Part shown: positions 8,880 through 17,125 of the stretch, piece by piece
Layout of the letters: the number at the start of each line of letters is the position of its first letter
How positions within the stretch are numbered: position 1 is the stretch's first letter
DNA from: JAAXQD01 sp963790095
Lineage (GTDB): Bacteria; Desulfobacterota; Desulfobacteria; Desulfobacterales; UBA11574
NCBI GenBank assembly: GCA_963790095.1
Contig: CAWBNO010000001.1
Coordinates: 23,412 to 87,411, forward strand
Length of the DNA: 64,000 nt
Reading direction: 5' to 3'
Program-made: the position numbers and the translations under genes
Notes under the pieces: generated by a model
Seen by the model: the letters and a program-made list of their open reading frames with translations, nothing else
The model's database searches: none
Told to the model about the DNA's origin: nothing

Positions 8880-9365
8880 ATGGACGCCCTCGAACGGTTA
8901 AGCCGATCCATAAATCATTGGGCTGAATGCTCTCTTTTTGGACTCGGTTTTACCATGTCCATCATTGTTGCCGTCCAAGTTTTTTGTCGTTATGTGTTAA
9001 ATCACTCGTTGTTCTGGTCGGAAGAACTAGCCCGATATCTTCTGGTATGGCTAACCTTTCTGGGAGCTTCCGTTGCTTACCGCCGGGGCATCCATCCCGG
9101 CATCGATATCGTTCATGTCCATATGCCGGCGTCACTTCAAAGAATCTCCGCCATTTTTATTCATGTAGTTTCAATGGTTCTGTTCGGGGTAATGATCTTC
9201 TTCGGAGTAAAATTTTCTTATTTTGTACGGTTGCAGATATCACCGGCCCTCTACCTCCCCAAATGGATAATCTTCAGTATTATTCCCGTAAGCGGCCTCA
9301 TTTTCATGGTTCACGGCGTCACATTCTTGCTGGGAGAAATACAGGGAATAGACCATGACAACTGA
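8880..9365 (+). CDS. dctQ: TRAP transporter small membrane subunit, DctQ family
   Basis: 161 residues with four predicted membrane helices (about 20-40, 50-70, 90-112 and 130-152). The QVFCRYVLNHSLFWSEELARYLLVWLTFLGAS stretch is the DctQ signature. It pairs with the large subunit encoded next, which starts inside its last codons (overlap 9355-9365), so the two are translationally coupled. The gap of 225 bp from dctP contains a dispersed repeat. Confidence 0.93.
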   Translation: MDALERLSRSINHWAECSLFGLGFTMSIIVAVQVFCRYVLNHSLFWSEELARYLLVWLTFLGASVAYRRGIHPGIDIVHVHMPASLQRISAIFIHVVSMVLFGVMIFFGVKFSYFVRLQISPALYLPKWIIFSIIPVSGLIFMVHGVTFLLGEIQGIDHDN

Positions 9366-10635
9366 GATTTTAGTTCTATCTCTTTTTTTTCTTTTTGCCC
9401 TCAATACGCCCATCGCCATCGCCATCGGGGTGGCATCTATTTTGGGAATCCTGATCCATGGGGATTTTTCCATGATGATGGTGGTCCAGCGAATGTTCGG
9501 CGGAGTAGATTCCTTTCATCTCATGGCCGTTCCACTCTTCATGTTTGTCGGGGTCATCATGGAAGCCGGGGGAATCAGCCGAAGAATCATAGATTTTGCA
9601 AATTCCATTGTGGGATGGCTTCCCGGGGGATTGGCAGCGGTGACCATTGTTTCAGCCATGTTTTTTGCGGGAATTTCAGGCTCGGCTGCCGCCGACACCG
9701 CCGCAGTTGGGTCCATTCTAATACCGGCCATGAAAGAATCGGGATATGAGTCGGATTTTGCGGCGGCGGTTCAGGCTTCGGGCGGTTCCATCGGGGTGAT
9801 TATTCCGCCGTCGATTCCCATGATTATTTTTGGTTATTTGACCGGCGCGTCCATCGGGCAGCTTTTTGCCGGAGGGATTTTGCCCGGCGTTTTGATGGGC
9901 GTTTCACTGGTAGGCGTTGCGACATTCATTTCCTGGAAAAAAGGATATGCCGCCGCCACCCGTTTTTCAATAGACCCAGTGCTGCAGAATTTTAAACGGG
10001 CCATCCTTGCACTGGGAACACCGGTGATTATTCTGGGCGGCATCCTTTTCGGCATCTTTACGGCAACCGAATCGGCTGCCGTTGCCGTAGTGTATGCTCT
10101 GGTTATCGGTATGTTCGTATACAAAAAAATAACGGTGAAAGACCTTCCCCGGCTCTTCAGAGATGGTGCCATAATATCGTCCATTGTCATGTTTATCATT
10201 GCCACCGCATCGATTTTCAGCTGGATTGCAGCCATTGAAAACATTCCGGCCAGCATTGCCGGTACGCTCCTGGGAATGACTAACAATCCAGTTATTCTGC
10301 TGTTGATCATCAATTTGATACTGCTGATCGCCGGTACTTTTGTGGAAACCACCGCTGCATTGATCCTTTTGGTCCCCATGATCACAGCAATGGTTTCGAT
10401 CCTGGGGATAGATATGGTTCAGCTTGGGGTAATTGTTGTTACAAATCTGGCCATCGGGATGCTCACGCCGCCCATGGGCATCTGTCTGATTGTATCCGGT
10501 TCCATTTCCGATGACACCCTGGTTGCCGTCAGCAGGCGTATTGTACCATTTTTAGCCGTTCTGCTGATGGATCTATTGATGATTACTTTTTACCCTCCGC
10601 TGACCATGTGGCTGGCCCATCTGGTGGGAAGATAA
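9355..10635 (+). CDS. dctM: TRAP transporter large membrane subunit, DctM family
   Basis: 426 residues, about twelve hydrophobic segments, full length for DctM. Conserved parts are GVDSFHLMAVPLFMFVG, FAGISGSAAADTAAVGSILIP and IIPPSIPMIIFGYLTGASIGQLFAGG. This is the ion-coupled permease that works with the periplasmic protein and DctQ. The ATG overlaps the dctQ stop region. A possible terminator stem follows the stop codon. Confidence 0.95.
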   Translation: MTTEILVLSLFFLFALNTPIAIAIGVASILGILIHGDFSMMMVVQRMFGGVDSFHLMAVPLFMFVGVIMEAGGISRRIIDFANSIVGWLPGGLAAVTIVSAMFFAGISGSAAADTAAVGSILIPAMKESGYESDFAAAVQASGGSIGVIIPPSIPMIIFGYLTGASIGQLFAGGILPGVLMGVSLVGVATFISWKKGYAAATRFSIDPVLQNFKRAILALGTPVIILGGILFGIFTATESAAVAVVYALVIGMFVYKKITVKDLPRLFRDGAIISSIVMFIIATASIFSWIAAIENIPASIAGTLLGMTNNPVILLLIINLILLIAGTFVETTAALILLVPMITAMVSILGIDMVQLGVIVVTNLAIGMLTPPMGICLIVSGSISDDTLVAVSRRIVPFLAVLLMDLLMITFYPPLTMWLAHLVGR

Positions 10636-10640
10636 TTTCC

Positions 10641-10684
10641 AGCCGGAAAGGACGAATATTTAACAGATCCGGCTTTGATCTTTT
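10641..10684 (+). terminator. Possible terminator after dctM
   Basis: AGCCGGA (10641-10647) and TCCGGCT (10668-10674) form a 7-bp stem with a 20-base loop, followed by TTGATCTTTT. It is a weak terminator by shape. Confidence 0.45.
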
Positions 10685-10693
10685 AAAATTAAC

Positions 10694-10709
10694 CCTTCAA
10701 ATTTGAAGG
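10694..10709. promoter_or_regulatory. Perfect 16-bp palindrome, possible operator
   Basis: CCTTCAAATTTGAAGG is a perfect palindrome without a loop, followed by TTTTG, in the 210-bp gap before the aminotransferase gene. It could bind a dimeric regulator or act as a second termination structure. Confidence 0.35.
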
Positions 10710-10846
10710 TTTTGTAAAAATAATCTGTTCGCTCAGTGACCATTTTGGGGTGTTTTAAGCCGTGACGCTCAATCACGCCAGGGGCGGGTAAATTTCAAGA
10801 CCTCGTCGCAAGGACCTCAAGCATTTCCCAATAAAAGGAGTATTCG

Positions 10847-12034
10847 ATGAAGATCAATACAGATGATTACAGAAAGTTAAATCCGGGTGAACGCATTCTC
10901 ATGGGACCCGGACCCAGCAATGTCCCTTCACGGGTTCTTCAAGCCATGGCCGCACCTTGTGTCGGGCACCTGGATCCGCACTTTTTATCGATTATGGATG
11001 ATGTGCAGGCGTTGCTCAGATATCTTTTTCAGACGAATAACCCTTTAACCATACCGATTTCCGGGACCGGAAGCGCCGGCATGGAGGCCTGTCTGGTCAA
11101 TCTGGTCGAACCCGGTGATGAAGTTGTCGTATGCGTTAACGGCGTATTCGGTACCCGGATGGCCGACATCGTGAATCGCATCGGAGGCAAGCTCATCCGC
11201 GTAGATGCCCCGTGGGGAAGAACCATCGATCCCGAGACGGTTCAAAAAATCGTCTTGGACTGCACCCCCAAAGTCGTTGCGGTGGTGCATGCTGAAACCT
11301 CCACAGGGGTATGCCAGCCATTGGAAGACCTCGCCGATATTGCCCACGATGCCGGGGCCTTGTTTCTTGTGGACACCGTGACCTCTCTGGGCGGCATGGA
11401 CGTTTCCCTTGACCGAACGAAAATCGATGCCGCCTGCAGCGGAACCCAAAAATGCATCTCCTGTCCCCCGGGACTTTCCCCCATTTCACTGAGCGAGGGG
11501 GCCACAGATGCCCTTCTACAACGAAAAACGCCGGTGGTGAGCTGGTATCTGGACATGTCCATGGTCAGGGACTACTGGGGAGATGAAAGGAAATATCATC
11601 ATACGGCACCCATTAACATGATTTACGGTTTCCGCGAAGCATTGCGAATTATTGCAGAGGAAGGCTTGGAGCGGCGTTTTGAGCGACACCGACAAAACCA
11701 TCGCGCCCTGGTCGCCGGAATTGAAGTCATGGGACTTTCCATGCTGGTAACGGAATCCGAACGACTGCCGATGTTGAATGCGGTTTGTATTCCGGAGGGT
11801 GTGGATGATATCAAAATACGTAAAGCCCTCCTCGATGGCTTCGGCATCGAAATAGGGGGTGGATTGGGTGAATTTGCCGGAAGAATTTGGCGGGTCGGAC
11901 TCATGGGGCATACCAGCCACCCCAGGAACGTTTTGCTTTTTCTCTCGGCCCTTGAAACGGTACTCAAAGCTGAAAATTTTAAGGTTCACCCCGGTGCACT
12001 GGATGCGGCCGCGGCAGTGTATCAAGAAATATAG
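10847..12034 (+). CDS. Class V aminotransferase, alanine/serine-glyoxylate type
   Basis: 395 residues. The opening GERILMGPGPSNV, the GTGSAGMEACLVNL phosphate-binding region, the HAETSTGV segment and the pyridoxal-phosphate lysine K202 in SGTQKCISCPPGLSPIS place it in the family of serine-glyoxylate and alanine-glyoxylate aminotransferases (fold type I). These move an amino group to glyoxylate in the cytoplasm; 2-aminoethylphosphonate transaminases are near relatives and cannot be excluded. AAAGGAG precedes the ATG. It follows the TRAP genes on the same strand, with a palindrome in between. The stop lies one base from the end of the convergent peptidase gene. Confidence 0.9.
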   Translation: MKINTDDYRKLNPGERILMGPGPSNVPSRVLQAMAAPCVGHLDPHFLSIMDDVQALLRYLFQTNNPLTIPISGTGSAGMEACLVNLVEPGDEVVVCVNGVFGTRMADIVNRIGGKLIRVDAPWGRTIDPETVQKIVLDCTPKVVAVVHAETSTGVCQPLEDLADIAHDAGALFLVDTVTSLGGMDVSLDRTKIDAACSGTQKCISCPPGLSPISLSEGATDALLQRKTPVVSWYLDMSMVRDYWGDERKYHHTAPINMIYGFREALRIIAEEGLERRFERHRQNHRALVAGIEVMGLSMLVTESERLPMLNAVCIPEGVDDIKIRKALLDGFGIEIGGGLGEFAGRIWRVGLMGHTSHPRNVLLFLSALETVLKAENFKVHPGALDAAAAVYQEI

Positions 12035-12035
12035 G

Positions 12036-15035
12036 TCAGATTCTGAAAAGTTTCAGCGGGTTGTTTGCAAGTTCTCTGTTGGCGGACTTCAATCTGTCCT
12101 CGCTCGATATCACCGCCACGGCCTGTCGATCATCCATATCCTGGAAATATTTTTCAGCAGCGTCCATGACTTGATGCCGGGTAATCGACAGGAGGTTTTC
12201 CTTAAACCGTTTTCGCATCTCGTCCGACAACGAGACGATCTTTCTGAAGAAAGCTTTTCTGGCCGCCGGTCCCGGGGGATCCGGCTTGTCAATTTCAGAA
12301 CATACCTGGAGAATGGCTTCTTTGACATTTTCGTTGCTGTAGTCTCCCGATCTTATGAAATCCCGAGCGCCGTCGTAAACTTTGAGGGTGGAAACGATGT
12401 GCGGATCTCTGTAAGAACCGAAATGGAAAACCCCATATTCAGGATTATATATGGCAAACCCGCCGTAGGCGCCGCCTTTTTCGCGAATTTCACGATGCAG
12501 ATACATGGATCTGAGTATTTTGCTGATAACCGATAGGGCGGGTGCATCATCATGTTCCAGACGAACGGCCTTAAATGCTGCGGCGACAAATGAGACCGCA
12601 GATGATGTGCTCCATCCTTCTCTGGGAACCGCATCAAAAACGTCGATTTCCGGCGGACGGAATCCATGGGACGATTTTAAAGATTCCGATCCTTCTTTCA
12701 GCCCGTTTTGTAAGGTTGCGATGGGTGAAGCGGCTGCAGAAATTGCATGGTTTTCACCGATCAAAGCGGTTCGGAGATTATTTTTTGTAAACAAAATCCC
12801 GCCGATTTCGAAAAGTTCCTCGGAGACGGATTTAAGGGTCTTTTCTGTAAGATTATCGGTGATCTTTTTTATGGTCTGTAACTGGTGAATTCCATTCCAG
12901 GATTCGCTGAGGGCATTGCTAACGGAAAAATTCCTTGACGCCAGCGTCATGGCCAGCCTGTGCCCGTTTTGAACGATCATCGATTCCAGGCCGGACCGGT
13001 ATTCCAGAAAAAGACTTTTTAAACGATCCAGGTCTGAAAAATCGAATTTGCACAAAAGCTCTTCAATAATTTCAAACATGTTACTCTGATTCCGCACCAG
13101 GCATTTTCCACTAAAAGCAACAATGGGGAGACATGCGCCGGAATCGTCAAAACCGGTTCGGGCATCGCAGGACAGGCCGATGCCGCCGGTATAGGCATCG
13201 ATCCGCTGTGCCATCTCCACATAGTCGTGGACGGATGTGCCCACCTTGGAAAAGGCATGGCAGAAAAAAGGGACCAACGGGAGCCGTTGTTCTGACAGCA
13301 ATCCGCTTCCGGCCACTGTCAGAAAATAAAAAATATCCGAAGTGGCCTGTTGATAGCAGGTGGCCGGTATCGAGGGGAACGATGCCGATGGTTTTACCCG
13401 TTGAATTTCTTTCGGAATTTCTTCGAGTTCCAGGGTGGGTAAACAGGAAATATCCTCTTTTTCTTCCTGGAGTTTTTTTAACGTGCGGGTATCTCTTTTA
13501 ATTTTTTCAAGTTCTGACGGCAGGATACCGTTTTTGATCCGATCCAGTTCCGCTGAAACGCGTTCAAGCTCTTTTTCTTCCATAAACTGATCCGGAACCA
13601 GGGAAAGAAGGACCCGGTGGGGGTTGTCCAGAAAATATTTTCTGATCCGGTTTTCAAGAAAAGGCCCTTTGGAAATTTCATGACGAAGTCGTTTAAGATC
13701 CGCATCGAACTGCAATACTTTCACGGGATCCCCCCCATGAAACCAGCTTCCGGCAAAAGCCAAGAGCAGTTTAATTCCGTATGGATACGGCGTATTGGTT
13801 ATCTCCTTTCGACGGAATTCTATCTGGTGAACGGCGGATTCGATGATCTGTTTGTCTATTCCATGTTTGGATAAACTTTTTAAAACATCGAAAATTATCG
13901 TTTCGACTTCGCCGGCATCCGATTTTTCGACGTCCTTTAATCCGCAGACGAACAGGGTATCCCGGTTGTCGGCATCATATCCTGTGCCATCGCAAAGGGA
14001 TGATCCGAGTTTGGAATCTATCAATGCCTTGCGCAGGGGAGATGCCGAGTTGCCAAGAAGAATTTTCTCAAGAAGGGCAAGAATCAGGATTTCAAAAGAA
14101 TCTTGGATATCGGCGGTGAGCCATGCCACACAAGCCTGGCATTTTTTTGTTGGATCTTCGTTTTTATCCAATGGATATGGATAGGTTTTTCTTTCAGGAC
14201 TGGGCCATCTCGGATGCGGTGGAACATCGGTCTTGGGGTCTATGGGTTTAAAATGGATCAAAATTTTATCATGGATAAACTTCAGATGGTCCCTTAAAGG
14301 CAGGTTCCCATAGGTATAAAAGAAAGCGTTGCTGGGATGGTAATGACGTCGATGAAAGGCCTTCAGCTGATCGTGTGTCAGTTGGGGAATGACGGCAGGA
14401 TCTCCGCCGGAATTATAACTGTAGGTGGTCTCCGGGTAGATTGCATTTAAAATAGATCGGACCATGACCTGGTTGGGAGAAGACATGGCCCCTTTCATCT
14501 CATTGTAAACAACGCCTTTATAAACCAGTTTCAATGAATCCGTATCTTGGGTATCATCCGCCAGTTCAAGGCGATGCCCCTCCTGCTTAAAGCTAAGCTC
14601 TTCGATGGTGGGGAAAAAAGCAGAATCCAGATAAACATCCATCAGATTATAGAAGTCATTTCTATTCTGAGTGGAAAAAGGATACATGGTCCAGTCGGAT
14701 GCAGTAAAGGCGTTCATGAAGGTGCTCAAACTCCTTTTAAGCATGGAAAAGAACGGATCGCGTACTGGGAATTTTCTGGAGCCACATAAAGCCGTATGTT
14801 CCAAGATGTGGGCAACACCGGTTGAATCGGAGGGCACTGTTTTAAAGGCTACGCTGAAAGTATTTTCTTTGTCGTTGTTGCTGATATGAGCATGTCGGGT
14901 GCCTGTTGGCGTATGTTCAAGAAGATAAAAAAGAGAATTGATTTCTTTGAGTTCTACGGCATGTTTTTTAGAATAGCCATAAACGGCGACGGCTTCTTGA
15001 AGATCCGGGTTGTTTTTGTCAATAGATGTATTCAT
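12036..15035 (-). CDS. Zinc metallopeptidase, M16C (PreP-like)
   Basis: 999 residues, close to the size of presequence protease and related single-chain M16C enzymes. The inverted zinc motif HILEH lies at residues 76-80, and the downstream part of the active site is FKQEGHRLEL. Two halves, each made of paired M16 domains, form a closed chamber that degrades peptides. No signal peptide is seen, so it is probably cytoplasmic. The gene begins 53 bp after the stop of the small winged-helix gene, on the same strand. It converges with the aminotransferase gene with a single base between them and no room for a terminator. Confidence 0.93.
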   Translation of the reverse strand: MNTSIDKNNPDLQEAVAVYGYSKKHAVELKEINSLFYLLEHTPTGTRHAHISNNDKENTFSVAFKTVPSDSTGVAHILEHTALCGSRKFPVRDPFFSMLKRSLSTFMNAFTASDWTMYPFSTQNRNDFYNLMDVYLDSAFFPTIEELSFKQEGHRLELADDTQDTDSLKLVYKGVVYNEMKGAMSSPNQVMVRSILNAIYPETTYSYNSGGDPAVIPQLTHDQLKAFHRRHYHPSNAFFYTYGNLPLRDHLKFIHDKILIHFKPIDPKTDVPPHPRWPSPERKTYPYPLDKNEDPTKKCQACVAWLTADIQDSFEILILALLEKILLGNSASPLRKALIDSKLGSSLCDGTGYDADNRDTLFVCGLKDVEKSDAGEVETIIFDVLKSLSKHGIDKQIIESAVHQIEFRRKEITNTPYPYGIKLLLAFAGSWFHGGDPVKVLQFDADLKRLRHEISKGPFLENRIRKYFLDNPHRVLLSLVPDQFMEEKELERVSAELDRIKNGILPSELEKIKRDTRTLKKLQEEKEDISCLPTLELEEIPKEIQRVKPSASFPSIPATCYQQATSDIFYFLTVAGSGLLSEQRLPLVPFFCHAFSKVGTSVHDYVEMAQRIDAYTGGIGLSCDARTGFDDSGACLPIVAFSGKCLVRNQSNMFEIIEELLCKFDFSDLDRLKSLFLEYRSGLESMIVQNGHRLAMTLASRNFSVSNALSESWNGIHQLQTIKKITDNLTEKTLKSVSEELFEIGGILFTKNNLRTALIGENHAISAAASPIATLQNGLKEGSESLKSSHGFRPPEIDVFDAVPREGWSTSSAVSFVAAAFKAVRLEHDDAPALSVISKILRSMYLHREIREKGGAYGGFAIYNPEYGVFHFGSYRDPHIVSTLKVYDGARDFIRSGDYSNENVKEAILQVCSEIDKPDPPGPAARKAFFRKIVSLSDEMRKRFKENLLSITRHQVMDAAEKYFQDMDDRQAVAVISSEDRLKSANRELANNPLKLFRI

Positions 15036-15088
15036 GATAGGAGCACCTGTAAGATTCCATGCGTATCAGCGTAAATACCAAAATGAAA

Positions 15089-15481
15089 TTAAGAGGCAAC
15101 ATAAACCCCGCGTTCCTTGCGGACGATTTTTCCCATTTTGTGCAGCCGGTAAATAATATTGCGAAGTTTTTTTTCTCCAAAACCCGTTCTGGCCTGAATC
15201 TCAGAAAATCCCACGCCTTTTTTGAACCTTCCGATAACTTCAAGTGTCAGGTCAGAAGACGTCAGGGTTGATTTTTTGGCGGAAGCTGTTGCTTTGACCG
15301 ATTTTACAGAGGGCGTCGATTTTCTTTTGGCATATAGTTCAAAGGACTTTATCGCCTTTTCAAGTCCATCCATCTTGGCCATAAGCTTGTCGACATCTTT
15401 CTTCGTCGGAATGTTGTAGTATTGCATGAAAAACTTTACCATTGCATCGAAACTAACAGATTTTCCTTTTTTCCGGGTCAT
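15089..15481 (-). CDS. Small winged-helix protein with N-terminal helical segment
   Basis: 130 residues. Residues 1-50 (MVKFFMQYYNIPTKKDVDKLMAKMDGLEKAI) look like a helical, possibly coiled-coil segment similar to those in phasin-like proteins; a Lys/Ser/Ala-rich linker follows. Residues 75-130 read as a winged helix: GVGFSEIQARTGFGEKKLRNIIYRLHKMGKI, ending in KERGVYV. The same layout is found in the protein at 20423-20929. The ATG at 15481 is preferred to the one 51 bases upstream because AAGGAGG stands just before it. Probably DNA-binding; the role is unknown. Confidence 0.75.
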   Translation of the reverse strand: MTRKKGKSVSFDAMVKFFMQYYNIPTKKDVDKLMAKMDGLEKAIKSFELYAKRKSTPSVKSVKATASAKKSTLTSSDLTLEVIGRFKKGVGFSEIQARTGFGEKKLRNIIYRLHKMGKIVRKERGVYVAS

Positions 15482-15702
15482 GTGATCCTCCTTCTGCTTT
15501 ACTCCCATCATGAGTGTTTTGGATTCACCCACAAAAACCTTTTTATGAGTTCAGCAAAAATCGTATGAAAAGTCAAGATATACAATCGCTTCGCCCAGGT
15601 TGAACGCAGTTGATTTCGGTACAGTGCAACGAAGGCGTGTTTTTCTTGGAAACCGAGGGGCTGTTTGAAGGGCTAATGAGTCGTTGAATATAACGACCTT
15701 TC

Positions 15703-16233
15703 ATGATACTCTTAGACAAAAACGAATTTCTCAACCACGAAAAAGAGATGAAAAATACAGAACTAGATCCTAGGGTCAAGAAATCAGAAAATTTTTTAAA
15801 AAAATTTAATATCCGGGAATTCACGGAACGGGTAAAACAACTTCACGGAGATCCCCATTATGTCGCCATGGGAATGGCCATCGGAGTTTTTATCGGCATA
15901 ACCCCAACCATGCCGTTTCATACGGTTATCGCCGTTGCCTTGGCATTTATTTTTCGTGGGAGCAAAGCTGCTGCAGCCCTCGGCGTCTGGTTTTGTAATC
16001 CGCTGACCGCGCCGCTTTTTTATTGGGGAAGTTATAAAACCGGAATGTTTATTCTGGGCCATCCAGCCCCATTTCATGTAAAATTCGAATCGATTTTAGA
16101 ACTTTTAAAACTGGGAACGGACGTTACAATGGCCATGGTCGCCGGAGGCGTAATACTGGGAATTCTGCCGGGTATCGCGGCCTACTTTGTAACCCGGAAA
16201 ATTTTTATCGCCATACGAGCGCGTAAAACATGA
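15703..16233 (+). CDS. DUF2062 membrane protein
   Basis: 176 residues. A short charged N-terminal part is followed by the DUF2062 pattern: HGDPHYVAMGMAIGVFIGITPTMPFHTV, then WFCNPLTAPLFYWGSYKTG and a last hydrophobic hairpin with GILPG. Two to three membrane helices are expected. The function of the family is not established. The start is uncertain: ATG at 15703 gives 176 residues and ATG at 15748 gives 161, and neither has a convincing ribosome site. rsmA follows 30 bp downstream. Confidence 0.82.
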   Translation: MILLDKNEFLNHEKEMKNTELDPRVKKSENFLKKFNIREFTERVKQLHGDPHYVAMGMAIGVFIGITPTMPFHTVIAVALAFIFRGSKAAAALGVWFCNPLTAPLFYWGSYKTGMFILGHPAPFHVKFESILELLKLGTDVTMAMVAGGVILGILPGIAAYFVTRKIFIAIRARKT

Positions 16234-16264
16234 AATTTATTGAAGCACTTTCTTGCCTAACGTT

Positions 16265-17116
16265 ATGACATCTCCAAGAATTCTACTTGGCGCCCACAAT
16301 ATTCGACCCAAAAAACAGCTGGGCCAAAATTTTATAATAGATCCGGCGTTTACAAAAATGATTGTAAATCGGTCCGGAATCTTACCCGAAGACGTTGTGC
16401 TTGAAATCGGAGCAGGCCTGGGCGCTCTGACCATTCCATTGGCTCATCAAGCGAAGAAGGTCTTTGCGGTTGAAAGAGATCAACAAATTATCGACATCTT
16501 AAAGACAGAGCTTCTGGTCAGTGGTCTTTCAAATACGGTTATCATCGAAAAAAACATATTGACCGTTGATATCGAAGTTCTGGCAGAAAATATCGGCCGA
16601 AAGATAGTGGTTATGGGCAATCTTCCTTATAATATTTCTTCCCAGATTCTGGTTCAACTTATAAAATCCAGAAAAGTGGTGAGCCGGGCCATTCTCATGT
16701 TTCAGAAGGAATTGGCCCAACGCATTTTAGCGCAACCGGAGTGTAAGGATTACGGACGGTTGACCGTTATGCTCCGCTACTGTTCAGATATAAAAAAACT
16801 GGCCGATGCCAAGGCGTCTCTATTTTATCCAAAACCCAAAGTCGATTCCGAGATCCTGGAAGTAAAATTTAAAAGAAAGGTCGTATATCCAGTGCGAGAT
16901 GAAACATTCTTTTTCAGGGTTATCAAAGGAGCTTTCGGAAACAGACGGAAAACCCTGAAAAATGCGCTCGCCGCAAGCGAACTCAACATCGACGCAACTA
17001 CGGCAAAGCAGATGCTGGAACGTTCAGGCATCGATCCTGTTCGACGGGCCGAGACGTTGAATACAGAGGAGTTCGTTAAGTTGAGCAATCTCCTGTTCGA
17101 TTCTTGTCCAAAATAA
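16265..17116 (+). CDS. rsmA: 16S rRNA dimethyladenosine transferase RsmA (KsgA)
   Basis: 283 residues. It contains the RPKKQLGQNFIIDP opening, the S-adenosylmethionine-binding motif EIGAGLGALT, the acidic loop AVERD and the catalytic motif NLPYNISSQ, followed by the C-terminal helical domain (FGNRRKTLKNAL). It dimethylates the two adjacent adenines in helix 45 of 16S rRNA late in 30S assembly. ATG at 16265 is preferred over the in-frame TTG at 16253; neither has a strong ribosome site. It converges with the M16 lipoprotein gene 9 bp away. Confidence 0.95.
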   Translation: MTSPRILLGAHNIRPKKQLGQNFIIDPAFTKMIVNRSGILPEDVVLEIGAGLGALTIPLAHQAKKVFAVERDQQIIDILKTELLVSGLSNTVIIEKNILTVDIEVLAENIGRKIVVMGNLPYNISSQILVQLIKSRKVVSRAILMFQKELAQRILAQPECKDYGRLTVMLRYCSDIKKLADAKASLFYPKPKVDSEILEVKFKRKVVYPVRDETFFFRVIKGAFGNRRKTLKNALAASELNIDATTAKQMLERSGIDPVRRAETLNTEEFVKLSNLLFDSCPK

Positions 17117-17125
17117 TCGGCGTAT

